A stretch of 64,000 nt of DNA from CAIWHR01 sp963734055. Its GTDB lineage: Bacteria > Pseudomonadota > Gammaproteobacteria > Burkholderiales > Casimicrobiaceae. The stretch spans positions 868,001 to 932,000 of the forward strand of contig CAVTFQ010000002.1 in NCBI GenBank assembly GCA_963734055.1, read 5' to 3'. The notes below the pieces were generated by a model. That model made no database searches and was not told the DNA's origin. It saw nothing but the letters and a program-made list of their open reading frames with translations. This document shows, piece after piece, positions 38,341 through 47,605 of this stretch; the first letter of the stretch is position 1; each line of letters opens with the position of its first letter. The translations under genes and the position numbers were made by a program.

Positions 38341-38364
38341 GCATCGAATTCGGGAGGGCTGGTT

Positions 38365-38832
38365 GTGTCGCAGGACGATTTCGCGCAACTGATGGCGTCG
38401 ATCACGGCGCGGATCGCCGGCCGCCCGCTCGATGCGGCACTCGAGGCCGACCTCAATCGCACGCTGCCGGCGGACGGCCCGATCGTCCGCGCCGTCCGGG
38501 ATGCTTGCCGCGACGGCATCGCCGCGGGCTGGATGTGCAGCCGCGAACACGCGGGCATCAAGTACGGCCGGGTGGTGAAGCCCGGGACGGCGACGCACGG
38601 TTATTCGGTCGACGTGGTCGAGATGGACAACGTCGCCGGCGGCCACCACCGGCATCCGAACGGCGAGATCGACCTGATCATGCCGGTCGACGGCGGCGCC
38701 GCGTTCGACGGTCGCGGCGCGGGTTGGCTAGTATACGAACCGGGCACCGCGCACGTGCCGACCGTCAGCGGCGGCAAGGCGTGGGTGCTGTACCTGCTGC
38801 CGCAGGGCGCGATCGAGTTCACGAAGACCTAG
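38365..38832 (+). CDS. DUF4863 family protein (4-hydroxylaminobenzoate lyase-like)
   Basis: 155-residue protein, start GTG 38365 with GGGAGG eight bases before it. It has a helical N-terminal part and a small cupin-like C-terminal part with YSVDVVEMDNVAGGHHRHPNGEIDLIMP, whose clustered His could bind metal, and PGTAHVPTVSGGKAWVLYLLPQGAIEF. The family (PF16155) includes the 4-hydroxylaminobenzoate lyase PnbB, but members also occur in box clusters, where the role is not established. Being first in the operon with the benzoate-CoA ligase suggests a role in benzoate or substituted-benzoate use. The catalytic function here is inferred only from family. Confidence 0.78.
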   Translation: MSQDDFAQLMASITARIAGRPLDAALEADLNRTLPADGPIVRAVRDACRDGIAAGWMCSREHAGIKYGRVVKPGTATHGYSVDVVEMDNVAGGHHRHPNGEIDLIMPVDGGAAFDGRGAGWLVYEPGTAHVPTVSGGKAWVLYLLPQGAIEFTKT

Positions 38833-38883
38833 GGTCCCGAGCCGCGGGGCTCGCGCCCCTGCGGATCGGAGCGGGAGGAGCGA

Positions 38884-40488
38884 ATGCCGTCCCTGAGCAG
38901 AGCCGATCACAGCCTGAGCCCGCCGCTGGTGGAGATCCCGCGCGACTACAACGCCGCGCACGATCTGATCGAGCGCAACCTCGCCGCCGGCCGCGGAAGC
39001 AAGATCGCGTACATCGACGACGGCGGACACTACACGTACGGCGAGCTCGCGGAGCGCGTGAATCGCTGCGCCAACGCGCTCGTCCATCTCGGCCTGCAAC
39101 CCGAGCAGCGCGTGCTCCTGTGCCTGCTCGATTCGATCGATTTTCCGTCCGTGTTCCTGGGCGCGATCAAGGCGGGCATCGTGCCGGTCGCCGGCAACAC
39201 GCTGCTCACGACGAAGGACTACGACTACATGCTGCGCGACAGCCGTGCCCGCGCGCTGGTCGTGTCGGCGCCGCTCCTGCCGACATTCGCGCCGCTGCTC
39301 GGCAAGCTCCCGCACCTGCGGCACGTGATCGTCTCGGGGGCCGGGGACGCAAATGCGGCCGGATCGCATCCTTCGCTGTCGAAGCTCATGGGCGCGACAG
39401 GCACGTCGTTCGAGGCCGCGGACACGACGTGCGACGACGCGTGCTTCTGGCTCTACTCGTCGGGCTCGACCGGCGCGCCCAAGGGCACCGTGCACCTGCA
39501 GTCGAGCATGATCCAGACCGCGGAGCTCTACGCGAAGCCCATCCTCGGGATCCGCGAGGACGACGTCGTCTTTTCCGCGGCCAAGCTGTTCTTCGCCTAC
39601 GGGCTCGGCAACGGCCTCACGTTTCCGCTGTCGGCCGGCGCGACCACGGTGCTGATGGCGGAGCGGCCGACGCCGCAGGCGGTGTTCGCGCGGCTCAGGA
39701 AGCACCAGCCGACGATCTTCTACGGCGTGCCGACGCTGTTCGCGGCGCTCCTCGCGAGCCCCGAGCTGCCCGCGCGCGGCGAGCTCAAGATGCGCCGCTG
39801 CACGTCGGCGGGCGAAGCGCTGCCGGCGGACATCGGCAAGCGCTGGACCGACCGTTTCGGGGTCGAAATCCTCGACGGCCTCGGGTCGACCGAGATGCTG
39901 CACATCTTCCTGTCCAACCGACCTGGCCGCGTCCGCTACGGGACGAGCGGGACGCCGGTGCCGGGCTACGAGCTCCGCATCCTCGGCGACGACGGGAAGC
40001 CGCTGCCGCCCGGCGAGGTCGGCGAGCTGCAGATCAACGGACCGACCGCGGCGATGGGCTACTGGAACAACCGCGCGAAGAGCTGCGCGACGTTCCAGGG
40101 CGCGTGGACGCGCAGCGGCGACAAGTACTCGATCGATGCCGACGGCTGCTACGTCTATTCGGGCCGCAGCGACGACATGCTGAAGGTCGGCGGCATCTAC
40201 GTCTCGCCGATCGAGGTCGAGTCGGCGCTGATCACGCATCCGGCGGTGCTCGAGGCCGCGGTGATCGGCAAGGAGGACGACGAGCACCTGACGAAGCCCG
40301 TCGCGTTCGTCGTGCTGAAGGGCGGGCGGCCGGGGTCCGATGCGCTCGCCGAGGAGCTCCGGGCGCACGTCAAGGCGCAGCTCGCGCCGTACAAGTATCC
40401 GCGCTGGATCGAGTTCATCGACGAGCTGCCCAAGACCGCAACGGGTAAAATCCAGCGCTTCAAGCTGCGCGCCCGAGCCGCGGTCTGA
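38884..40488 (+). CDS. bclA: Benzoate-CoA ligase
   Basis: Adenylate-forming enzyme that activates benzoate with ATP and CoA to benzoyl-CoA, the entry to both the box and the reductase route. The 534 residues carry FWLYSSGSTGAPKGTVHLQ (P-loop), FFAYGLGNGLTFPLSAGAT, TSAGEALPADI, DGLGSTEMLHIFLSN, YSGRSDDMLKVGGIYVSPIEVE (hinge) and KTATGKIQRFKLR with the catalytic Lys. The FFAYGLGN and GSTEMLHIF sequences are typical of benzoate/hydroxybenzoate-CoA ligases. A GGAGGAG run just before the ATG gives a strong start. No other ligase is in the window. Confidence 0.95.
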   Translation: MPSLSRADHSLSPPLVEIPRDYNAAHDLIERNLAAGRGSKIAYIDDGGHYTYGELAERVNRCANALVHLGLQPEQRVLLCLLDSIDFPSVFLGAIKAGIVPVAGNTLLTTKDYDYMLRDSRARALVVSAPLLPTFAPLLGKLPHLRHVIVSGAGDANAAGSHPSLSKLMGATGTSFEAADTTCDDACFWLYSSGSTGAPKGTVHLQSSMIQTAELYAKPILGIREDDVVFSAAKLFFAYGLGNGLTFPLSAGATTVLMAERPTPQAVFARLRKHQPTIFYGVPTLFAALLASPELPARGELKMRRCTSAGEALPADIGKRWTDRFGVEILDGLGSTEMLHIFLSNRPGRVRYGTSGTPVPGYELRILGDDGKPLPPGEVGELQINGPTAAMGYWNNRAKSCATFQGAWTRSGDKYSIDADGCYVYSGRSDDMLKVGGIYVSPIEVESALITHPAVLEAAVIGKEDDEHLTKPVAFVVLKGGRPGSDALAEELRAHVKAQLAPYKYPRWIEFIDELPKTATGKIQRFKLRARAAV

Positions 40489-40557
40489 GGCTTTCAGGGG
40501 ACGCGCATCGACGCGTCGCCGCCAGAGGCAACGCCAACCCAGAGGAGGATTTACGTG

Positions 40558-41745
40558 ATGAGACCCTTCGGATCCCTGCGCCGGCTGGGCGCGCTCGCCG
40601 CCGCTTTCGCCGCCGGTGCGCTCTTCGCGGCCGGTCCCGCGCTGTCGCAGCAGCCGGGCAAGCTCAAGGTCGGGCTGATGCTGCCGTACACAGGCACCTA
40701 TGCGGCGCTCGGCAACGCGATCACCAACGGCTTCAAGCTCGCGATCGCGGAGAACGGCGGCAAGATCGCGGGCCGCGACATCGAGTATTTCGTCGTCGAC
40801 GACGAGTCCGATCCCGCGAAGGCGCCCGACAACGCGAACAAGCTGATCAAGCGCGACAACGTCGACGTGCTGGTCGGCACCGTCCACTCCGGCGTCGCGC
40901 TCGCGATGTCGAAGGTCGCGCGCGACAACAACACGCTGCTGATCATCCCCAACGCGGGGGCGGACGACATCACCGGCCCGCTGTGCGCGCCGAACGTCTT
41001 TCGGACGTCGTTCTCCAACTCGCAGCTCGGCATCGCGATGGGCAAGGTGATGGCCGAGCAGAAGAAGAAGACCGCGGTCACGATCACGTGGAAGTACGCG
41101 GCGGGCGAGGAGTCGATCGGCGGCTTCAAGGAATCGTTCGAGGCGGGCGGCGGCAAGGTGGTGAAGGAGCTGTTCCTGCCGTTCCCGCAGGTCGAGTTCC
41201 AGGCGCTCCTGACCGAGATCGCCTCGCTCAAGCCCGACGTCGTCTACGCGTTCTTCGCCGGCGGCGGTGCGGTCAAGTTCGTCAAGGACTATGCCGCGGC
41301 GGGCCTCAACAAGACGATCCCGCTGGTCGGCCCCGGCTTCCTCACCGACGGCACGCTCGAGGCGCAGGGCGAGGCGGCGCAAGGGATGCTGACGACGCTG
41401 CACTACGCCGACGGACTCGACAACGCCAAGAACAAGGCGTTCCGCGCAGCGTACATGAAGGCGTACAAGACCGAGCCCGACGTCTACGCGATGCAGGGCT
41501 ACGACGCGGCGCAGCTCCTGATCGTCGGCATGAACGCGGTCAAGGGCGACACGAGCAAGCGCGCCGAGCTCGTGGCGGCGATGGCGTCGGCCAAGCTCGA
41601 CAGCCCGCGCGGCCCGCTGTCGTTCACGAAGTCGCACAACCCGATCCAGGACATCTACCTGCGCAAGGTCGAGGGCAAGGAGAACAAGTACGTGGGCGTG
41701 GCGGTCAAGCAGCTGACCGATCCGCCGCGCGGCTGCAAGATGTAG
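40558..41745 (+). CDS. ABC transporter substrate-binding protein, branched-chain type (aromatic acid uptake)
   Basis: Periplasmic type I binding protein, about 395 residues, with signal sequence (LRRLGALAAAFAAGALFAAG) and cleavage near ALSQQ. Core sequence is LKVGLMLPYTGTYAALGNAI, FVVDDESDPAKAPDNANKLI, DVLVGTVHSGVALAM and FRTSFSNSQLGIAMGKV. AGGAGG at 40543-40548 serves either the GTG at 40555 or the ATG at 40558. Location between benzoate-CoA ligase and four matching ABC genes points to benzoate or a related aromatic acid as ligand; that is inference. A terminator follows it directly. Confidence 0.88.
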   Translation: MRPFGSLRRLGALAAAFAAGALFAAGPALSQQPGKLKVGLMLPYTGTYAALGNAITNGFKLAIAENGGKIAGRDIEYFVVDDESDPAKAPDNANKLIKRDNVDVLVGTVHSGVALAMSKVARDNNTLLIIPNAGADDITGPLCAPNVFRTSFSNSQLGIAMGKVMAEQKKKTAVTITWKYAAGEESIGGFKESFEAGGGKVVKELFLPFPQVEFQALLTEIASLKPDVVYAFFAGGGAVKFVKDYAAAGLNKTIPLVGPGFLTDGTLEAQGEAAQGMLTTLHYADGLDNAKNKAFRAAYMKAYKTEPDVYAMQGYDAAQLLIVGMNAVKGDTSKRAELVAAMASAKLDSPRGPLSFTKSHNPIQDIYLRKVEGKENKYVGVAVKQLTDPPRGCKM

Positions 41746-41769
41746 CGCGCCGTTCGTTGTAAACTCCCG

Positions 41770-41804
41770 CGCGGGCAGGCGGCATGCCTGCCCGCGTTTT
41801 TTTT
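41770..41804 (+). terminator. Strong intrinsic terminator after the binding-protein gene
   Basis: CGCGGGCAGGC and GCCTGCCCGCG form a perfect 11-bp stem around GGCAT, followed by eight T. It lies inside the operon, 24 bases after the binding-protein stop and before the permease genes, so read-through probably sets a lower level of the membrane subunits. Confidence 0.9.
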
Positions 41805-41825
41805 GCCCCGGGGGCCGGCCGACCG

Positions 41826-42692
41826 ATGGATCTCTATTCGTTCCTGATCCAGCTCCTGAACGGGGTGCAGTACGGGCTGCTGCTGTTCCTGGTCGCGTCC
41901 GGCCTGACGCTGATCTTCGGGATCATGGGCATCATCAACCTCGCCCACGGCAGCTTCTACATGATCGGCGCGTACATGGCGTTCTCGCTGTCCGCGCTGA
42001 CCGGCAGCCTGCTGCTCGCGATCGTCGTGGGCATCGTGCTGTCGGTGGCGCTGGGCGTCCTGCTCGAGTGGGCGCTCTTCTCGCACCTGTACCGGCGCGA
42101 CCACCTGGAGCAGGTGCTCCTGACCTACGGCCTGATCCTCGTCTTCGAGGAACTCAGGAGCCTGATCGTCGGCAACGACGTGCATGGCGTCCCCGTCCCC
42201 GAGATGTTCAACTGGTCGATCCCGCTCACGGAGACGTTGTCGTACCCGGTCTACCGGCTGGTGATGTCGGCGGCGTGCATCGTGCTCGCCGTGCTGCTGT
42301 GGGTGCTGATCGCGAAGACGCGCATCGGCATGATGATCCGCGCCGGGGCGTCGAACCGCGAGATGGTGGCCTCGCTCGGGCTCAACATCAATCTCGTCTA
42401 CCGGCTCGTCTTCGCGCTCGGCGTCGCGCTCGCCGCGTTCGCGGGCATGCTCGCCGCGCCGGTGTCGTCCGTCTACCCGGGCATGGGGACGGGCGTGCTG
42501 ATCATCTGCTTCGTGGTCGTCGTCATCGGCGGGATCGGCTCGATCTGGGGCGCGCTGGTCGCGGCGCTCCTGATCGGACTCGCCGACACGTTCGGCAAGG
42601 TGCTGATCCCCGAAGCGGCGGGCGTGACCGTCTACCTGCTGATGGCGGCGATCCTGCTCTGGCGTCCCGAAGGCCTTTTCCGCAAGGTATGA
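41826..42692 (+). CDS. Branched-chain-type ABC permease (LivH-like)
   Basis: 288-residue inner-membrane permease with about eight hydrophobic segments. It begins MDLYSFLIQLLNGVQYGLLLFLVASG and has TLIFGIMGIINLAHGSFYMIGAYMAF, GASNREMVASLGLNI and CFVVVVIGGIGSIWGALVAALLIGLADTF-like signatures. ATG 41826 was chosen for the standard N-terminus. It is the first membrane gene of the probable aromatic-acid importer and is two bases from the next permease. Confidence 0.93.
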   Translation: MDLYSFLIQLLNGVQYGLLLFLVASGLTLIFGIMGIINLAHGSFYMIGAYMAFSLSALTGSLLLAIVVGIVLSVALGVLLEWALFSHLYRRDHLEQVLLTYGLILVFEELRSLIVGNDVHGVPVPEMFNWSIPLTETLSYPVYRLVMSAACIVLAVLLWVLIAKTRIGMMIRAGASNREMVASLGLNINLVYRLVFALGVALAAFAGMLAAPVSSVYPGMGTGVLIICFVVVVIGGIGSIWGALVAALLIGLADTFGKVLIPEAAGVTVYLLMAAILLWRPEGLFRKV

Positions 42693-42693
42693 C

Positions 42694-43653
42694 GTGAAGG
42701 CGCGGGTGCTGCTCGGCGTCGTGCTCGCGTTTCTCGCGCTGTTCCCGCTCGCCGGCGCGACGTTCTACACCGAGCTCGTCACGAAGGTGATGATCCTCGC
42801 GATCTTCGCGCTGTCGCTCGACCTCCTCGTCGGCTACACGGGCCTCGTGAGCTTCGGGCACGCCGCGTTCTTCGGCGTCGGCGCCTACGTGCTCGGGCTG
42901 ATGACGCCGAAGTACGATCCTGCGAGCCTGTGGACGACGCTGCCGATGGCGGTCGCGGCCTCCGGTCTCGCCGCGCTCGTCGTCGGCGTCTTCGTCGTCC
43001 GCGTGAAGGGCATCTACTTCATCATGGTGACGCTCGCGTTCGCGCAGATGTTCTACTTCGTGTTCCACGACACGACGTTCGGCCGCGGCTCCGACGGCAT
43101 CAGCATGAACTTCAAGCCGGCGGCCACGATCGCCGGGATGACGCCGTTCGACCTCGCGAGCGCCACCGCCGTCTACTACTTCGTGCTGATCGCGCTCGTG
43201 GTCGTGTTCCTGTTTCTGCGGATGCTGCTCGCCTCGCCGTTCGGCCGGGCGCTGCAGGGGATTCGCAGCAACGAGCACCGGATGCGCTCGCTCGGCTTCC
43301 CGGTCTATCGCTACAAGCTCGCGAGCTTCGCGCTCGCCGGGGCCCTCGCCGGGTTCGCAGGCTACCTCTCGGCGATGCAGTTCGGCTTCGTGAATCCCGA
43401 GCTCCTGTCGTGGCACCAGTCGGGCAACGTGCTCCTGATGCTGATCCTCGGAGGGCTCGGCAGCCTGTACGGCGCCGTCGTGGGCGCGTTCGCGTTCGTT
43501 GCGCTGGAGGAGATCTACTCGTCGCTCACCACGCACTGGCAGCTCCTGCTGGGCGCGACGATCATCGCGCTGGTGATCTTCCTGCCGGGCGGGCTCGCGA
43601 GCGTCGCCGGCCGCATGAAGCGCACGCTGATAGGCAGTCCGTCCGATGAGTGA
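42694..43653 (+). CDS. Branched-chain-type ABC permease (LivM-like)
   Basis: 319-residue second permease, start GTG 42694 one base after the previous stop. Conserved features are SLDLLVGYTGLVSFGHAAFFGVGAYVLGL, RVKGIYFIMVTLAFAQMFYF, GIRSNEHRMRSLGFPVYRYKL and LILGGLGSLYGAVVGAFAFV. It overlaps the following ATPase gene by eight bases, so subunits are coupled. Confidence 0.93.
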   Translation: MKARVLLGVVLAFLALFPLAGATFYTELVTKVMILAIFALSLDLLVGYTGLVSFGHAAFFGVGAYVLGLMTPKYDPASLWTTLPMAVAASGLAALVVGVFVVRVKGIYFIMVTLAFAQMFYFVFHDTTFGRGSDGISMNFKPAATIAGMTPFDLASATAVYYFVLIALVVVFLFLRMLLASPFGRALQGIRSNEHRMRSLGFPVYRYKLASFALAGALAGFAGYLSAMQFGFVNPELLSWHQSGNVLLMLILGGLGSLYGAVVGAFAFVALEEIYSSLTTHWQLLLGATIIALVIFLPGGLASVAGRMKRTLIGSPSDE

Positions 43654-44401
43654 GCCCATCCTCTCGACCCGAGGCCTGTCGCGGCGGTTCGGCGGGCTCA
43701 TGGCCGTGAACGACGTCGCGATCGAGCTGGAGCGCGGCCGCCTCCACGCCGTGCTCGGCCCGAACGGCGCCGGCAAGACGACGCTCATCAACTTGCTGTC
43801 GGGCGAGCTTCCCGCGACGGGCGGCAGCATCCGCTACAAGGACGCGGACATCACGCGCCTTTCGCCCGACCGCCGCTCGCGGATCGGAATAGGCCGCAGC
43901 TTCCAGAAGACGAACATCTTCCCGGCGTTCACGGCGTTCGAGAACTGCCGGCTCGCCGCGCAGTCGCGCGACCCGCGCCCGCTGGCAATCGGATCGCAGG
44001 CGAGTTCATACGCCCCGGTGAGCGACGCGGCGCATCGCGCGCTGGAGTCGGCGGGGTTGGCTGCGCGCGCAGGCGTCGTCGCGGCGGAGCTGTCGCACGG
44101 CGAGCAGCGCCAGCTCGAGATCGCGATGGTGCTGGCGACCGCGCCCGACGTGTTGCTCCTGGACGAGCCGCTCGCCGGCATGGGCAGCGAGGAGGCGGCA
44201 CGGATGGTGGAACTCCTGCAGCAGATCACGCCGGACCACGCGCTGCTCCTGGTCGAGCACGACATGGACGCCGTGTTCACGGTCGCCGACCGCATCACGG
44301 TGATGGTGAACGGCCAGGTGCTGGAGAGCGGTCCGCCCGCGCAGATCCGCGCGAGCGCGGCGGTACGGCAGGCGTATCTCGGCGACGCCGCCGATCATTA
44401 G
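43646..44401 (+). CDS. Branched-chain-type ABC transporter ATPase (LivG-like)
   Basis: 251-residue ATPase with Walker A VLGPNGAGKTTLINLLSGEL, the LivG-type GIGRSFQKTNIFPAFTAFENCRLA, signature ELSHGEQRQLEIAMVLA, Walker B VLLLDEPLAGMGSEE and LLVEHDMDAVF. The region is part of the importer operon in the box cluster. Confidence 0.93.
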   Translation: MSEPILSTRGLSRRFGGLMAVNDVAIELERGRLHAVLGPNGAGKTTLINLLSGELPATGGSIRYKDADITRLSPDRRSRIGIGRSFQKTNIFPAFTAFENCRLAAQSRDPRPLAIGSQASSYAPVSDAAHRALESAGLAARAGVVAAELSHGEQRQLEIAMVLATAPDVLLLDEPLAGMGSEEAARMVELLQQITPDHALLLVEHDMDAVFTVADRITVMVNGQVLESGPPAQIRASAAVRQAYLGDAADH

Positions 44402-44423
44402 GACCCCGACGATCGGCCGGCGG

Positions 44424-45137
44424 ATGGGCGAAGCGATCCTCGAAGCGCGCGAGCTCCACGCGTACTACGGCGCGAGCCACATCCTGCACGGCGTCGACTT
44501 TCGCGTCGACCGCGGCGAGACGGTCGGCCTCATGGGCCGCAACGGGATGGGCAAGAGCACGCTGATCCGCAGCATGCTCGGCATCGTCAAGCCGCGGGGC
44601 GGCGAGGTGTTCGTCTACGGCTCGCCGATGACCGGCGCCGAGCCGCACGTCGTCGCGCGCAGGGGCATCGCCTACGTGCCGGAAGGCCGCGGCATCTTCC
44701 CCAACCTGACCGTGCGCGAGAACCTGGTCATGGCGGCGCGGGCGGGCCCCGACGGCCGCCGCGACTGGACCTACGAGCGCGTGCTCGCGACCTTTCCGCG
44801 TCTCGCCGAGCGCCTCGAGCACGGCGGCTGGAAGCTCTCCGGCGGCGAGCAGCAGATGCTGACGATCGGCCGCGCGCTGATGACGAACCCGGATCTCCTG
44901 ATCCTGGACGAGGCCACCGAGGGGCTCGCGCCGCAGATCGCGAAGGAGATCTGGCGCATCATCGGCGAGATCCGCAAGCACGGCATCGCGACGCTGATCG
45001 TCGACAAGAACCACGCGGCGGTCGCGGCGATCGCCAACCGCAACGTGATCCTGGTGAAGGGGCGCGTCGTGTTCGAGGGCGACAGCGCGGCGCTGCTCGC
45101 GCAGCCCGAGCTCCTGCACAAGCATCTGGGAGTTTGA
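44424..45137 (+). CDS. Branched-chain-type ABC transporter ATPase (LivF-like)
   Basis: 237-residue ATPase with HAYYGASHILHGVDFRVDRG, Walker A LMGRNGMGKSTLIRSMLG, YVPEGRGIFPNLTVRENL, signature KLSGGEQQMLTIGRALM, Walker B LLILDEATEGLAP and a LIVDKNHAAV segment where the H-loop region is expected. It completes the five-component importer; the hydrolase gene begins four bases after its stop. Confidence 0.93.
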   Translation: MGEAILEARELHAYYGASHILHGVDFRVDRGETVGLMGRNGMGKSTLIRSMLGIVKPRGGEVFVYGSPMTGAEPHVVARRGIAYVPEGRGIFPNLTVRENLVMAARAGPDGRRDWTYERVLATFPRLAERLEHGGWKLSGGEQQMLTIGRALMTNPDLLILDEATEGLAPQIAKEIWRIIGEIRKHGIATLIVDKNHAAVAAIANRNVILVKGRVVFEGDSAALLAQPELLHKHLGV

Positions 45138-45141
45138 CGCC

Positions 45142-45903
45142 TTGTTCGCGCAGGTCGGCGGGCACCGGATCGAGTTCGAGCGCATCGCGGCGGCGGCGCC
45201 CACTCGGCCCACGCTCGTGCTGCTCCACGAAGGGCTCGGTTCCGTCGCGATGTGGCGGGACTTCCCGGGCCGTCTCGCGCACGCAACGGGCTGCAACGCG
45301 GTCGTCTATTCGCGTCATGGATACGGCCGCTCGGATCCGCTGCTCGCGCCGCGCCACGTCGGTTACATGCACGACGAGGCGCTGGTCACGCTGCCAGCGC
45401 TCCTCGACCAGCTCGACATCGAGCGGCCGATCCTGGTCGGCCACAGCGACGGCGGCTCGATCGCCCTGATTCACGCCGGCGCGCGCGTGCGGCCGGTCGC
45501 GGCCGTCGTCACGCTGGCGGCGCACGTGCTGGTCGAAGATATCTCGGTCTCGAGCATCGCTGCCGCGAAGGTTGCCTACGAGACGACCGACCTGCGTGCG
45601 AAGCTGGCCCGATATCACGCCGACGTCGATTCGGCCTTCTGGGGCTGGAACCGGATCTGGCTCCATTCCGAATTCCGCGCCTGGAACATCGAGGAGTACC
45701 TTCCGGGGATCGATTGCCCGGTGCTCGCGATCCAGGGCGAGGACGACGAGTACGGGACGATGGAGCAGATGCGGCGGATCGGTGCGCAGGTGCGCGATGT
45801 CGAGCTCCTCGAGCTCGAGGACTGCCGCCACTCGCCGCACAAGGATCAGCCGGACGCGGTGCTGGACGCGGTCACGCGCTTCGTCGATCGCTTGACCGCT
45901 TAG
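45142..45903 (+). CDS. Alpha/beta hydrolase in the benzoate operon
   Basis: 253-residue alpha/beta-hydrolase fold protein. The oxyanion region is LVLLHEGLGSVAMWRDFPGR, the nucleophile elbow GHSDGGSIAL, and the catalytic His is in EDCRHSPHKDQPD. The only plausible start is TTG 45142, four bases after the ATPase stop. Related hydrolases occur in box gene clusters and have been proposed to cleave ring-opened or ester intermediates, but no substrate can be assigned by sequence. The close spacing makes cotranscription with the importer certain. Confidence 0.82.
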   Translation: MFAQVGGHRIEFERIAAAAPTRPTLVLLHEGLGSVAMWRDFPGRLAHATGCNAVVYSRHGYGRSDPLLAPRHVGYMHDEALVTLPALLDQLDIERPILVGHSDGGSIALIHAGARVRPVAAVVTLAAHVLVEDISVSSIAAAKVAYETTDLRAKLARYHADVDSAFWGWNRIWLHSEFRAWNIEEYLPGIDCPVLAIQGEDDEYGTMEQMRRIGAQVRDVELLELEDCRHSPHKDQPDAVLDAVTRFVDRLTA

Positions 45904-45913
45904 AAGGACGTCG

Positions 45914-46327
45914 ATGCCCGCGCCATTCGAGACCGACAAGCTGATCCGGTTCCATCACTGCGATCCGGCCGGCATCGTCTTCTACCCGCAGTACTTCGTG
46001 CTGTTCAACGAGCTGGTCGAGGACTGGTTCAACCAGGGACTCCACGTCGACTTCGCCGACTTCCACGCCGTCCAGAAGCTCGGCGTGCCGATGGCGCACG
46101 TCGAATGCGACTTCCTGTCCCCGTCGAAGATCGGCGAGGTGCTGCGACTCTCGCTCGCGGTGAAGAAGATCGGCACGAGCTCGCTCACGCTCGCCGTCGA
46201 GGCGCGCGCAAGCGAGCAGGTACGCGTCCGCGCGACGCTCATCGTCGTGCTCGCGTCGCTCGAGGCCCATCGCCCGGTGCCCTTCCCCGCGGAAATGCGC
46301 GACAGGCTCGCGCAGTTCCAGGCGTAG
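45914..46327 (+). CDS. Hot-dog thioesterase (4-hydroxybenzoyl-CoA thioesterase type)
   Basis: 137-residue hot-dog fold protein. RFHHCDPAGIVFYPQYFVLFNELVEDWF carries the conserved Asp of the 4HBT-like active site, and FLSPSKIGEVLRLSLAVKKIGTSSLTL follows. In aromatic CoA pathways, such enzymes release CoA from benzoyl-CoA or dead-end thioesters, preventing CoA depletion. That role fits the position behind the ligase, importer and hydrolase genes but is an inference. Confidence 0.88.
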   Translation: MPAPFETDKLIRFHHCDPAGIVFYPQYFVLFNELVEDWFNQGLHVDFADFHAVQKLGVPMAHVECDFLSPSKIGEVLRLSLAVKKIGTSSLTLAVEARASEQVRVRATLIVVLASLEAHRPVPFPAEMRDRLAQFQA

Positions 46328-46362
46328 GCGATAATTTCCGTTTCACCCGATCGGGAGAATCC

Positions 46363-47601
46363 TTGTCGCTCGTTCGTCCCCTGCCAGCGCTGCGTCCCGC
46401 CGCCGGCCGCGCTGCCGACGTCATCGCGCCGCCCTACGACGTCGTCACGACGGCAGAGGCGCGCGAGCGCGCCGCCGGCCGCCCGTGGAGCTTCCTCCAC
46501 GTCTCGAAGCCCGAAATCGACCTGCCGGAAGGCGCTGACCCGCATTCGGAAGCCGCCTACGCGCAGGGGGCGTCCAATCTTGCGCGGATGGTCGACGCCG
46601 GCGTGCTCGTCCGCGACGCCGCTGCGGCGTACTACGCGTATCGCATTGCCACGGGCGACCACGTGCAGACGGGGCTCGTCGCGGTGGCTTCCATCGGAGC
46701 CTACGAGACGAACCGCATCCGCCGTCACGAGCACACGCGACCGGACAAGGAGGACGATCGCGTCCGGCACATGGAAGCGCTCAACGCGCAGACCGGTCCG
46801 GTGCTGGTCGCCTATCCGGCGGCGCCGGCCCTGGACGCGCTCGCCGCGGAGGCGGCGGGCGGTCCACCCGAGATCGACGCGACGCTCTACGACGGCGCCC
46901 GGCATTCGCTGTGGGCGATTCGCGATCCGCGGCGGATGGCCCAGGTGACGGCGCTGTTCGACGCGCTGCCGGCGCTCTACATCGCGGATGGGCACCATCG
47001 CTCGGCGGCGGCTGCGCGCGTGGCGGCGGCGCGCCGCCGGGGCGCGCGCAGCACCGACGAGGCGAGCTACGAGTGGTTCCTCGTCGTCGCTTTCCCGCAC
47101 CACGCGCTGCGCATCCTCGATTACAACCGGGTCGTGCACGACCTTGCGGGCATGACGCCCGACGCGTTCCTCGCGCGGCTCCGCACTGCGTTCGACGTCA
47201 CGCCGAGCGACGTGGCGGTCCGGCCGGAGCGTCACGGCGAGTTCGGGCTGTACGCCGGACGGCGTTGGCATCGCCTCGTGCTGCGTCCCGATCTGGCCCG
47301 CCCGGCGGATCCCGTGCAGCGCCTCGACGTGAGCCTGCTCACCGAGCACGTGCTGGCACCGATCCTCCGAGTCGGCGACGTCCGCCTCGACGCGCGTGTC
47401 GATTTCGTCGGCGGCGGGCGCGGCCTCGCGGAGCTCGAGCGGCGGGTCGATTCCGGCGCCATGGCGGCGGCGTTCTCGCTGTACCCGACGCCGATGGAGG
47501 ACCTGATGGCGATCGCCGACGCGGGCGGTGTGATGCCGCCGAAGTCGACCTGGTTCGATCCGAAGCTCGCCGACGGGCTCGTCGCGCACGTGCTGGATTG
47601 A
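46363..47601 (+). CDS. DUF1015 family protein
   Basis: 412-residue conserved protein of unknown function (DUF1015). Typical sequence elements are RPAAGRAADVIAPPYDVVTTAEAR, FLHVSKPEIDLP, HEHTRPDKEDDRVRHMEALNAQTGPVL, LYIADGHHRSAAAARVA and FPHHALRILDYNRVVHDL. The conserved H/D-rich motifs suggest a phosphate- or metal-dependent enzyme. The start is TTG 46363, preceded by GGGAG five bases before; longer forms would overlap the thioesterase. It is probably the penultimate gene of the benzoate operon, though its role there is unknown. Confidence 0.82.
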   Translation: MSLVRPLPALRPAAGRAADVIAPPYDVVTTAEARERAAGRPWSFLHVSKPEIDLPEGADPHSEAAYAQGASNLARMVDAGVLVRDAAAAYYAYRIATGDHVQTGLVAVASIGAYETNRIRRHEHTRPDKEDDRVRHMEALNAQTGPVLVAYPAAPALDALAAEAAGGPPEIDATLYDGARHSLWAIRDPRRMAQVTALFDALPALYIADGHHRSAAAARVAAARRRGARSTDEASYEWFLVVAFPHHALRILDYNRVVHDLAGMTPDAFLARLRTAFDVTPSDVAVRPERHGEFGLYAGRRWHRLVLRPDLARPADPVQRLDVSLLTEHVLAPILRVGDVRLDARVDFVGGGRGLAELERRVDSGAMAAAFSLYPTPMEDLMAIADAGGVMPPKSTWFDPKLADGLVAHVLD

Positions 47602-47605
47602 TCTC

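Noticed and set aside
38728..41637. Very long open frame on the minus strand across the ligase and binding-protein genes
   Set aside because: It is antisense to two clearly recognisable genes, has Arg/Leu/His-rich low-complexity composition, and is a GC-codon artefact.
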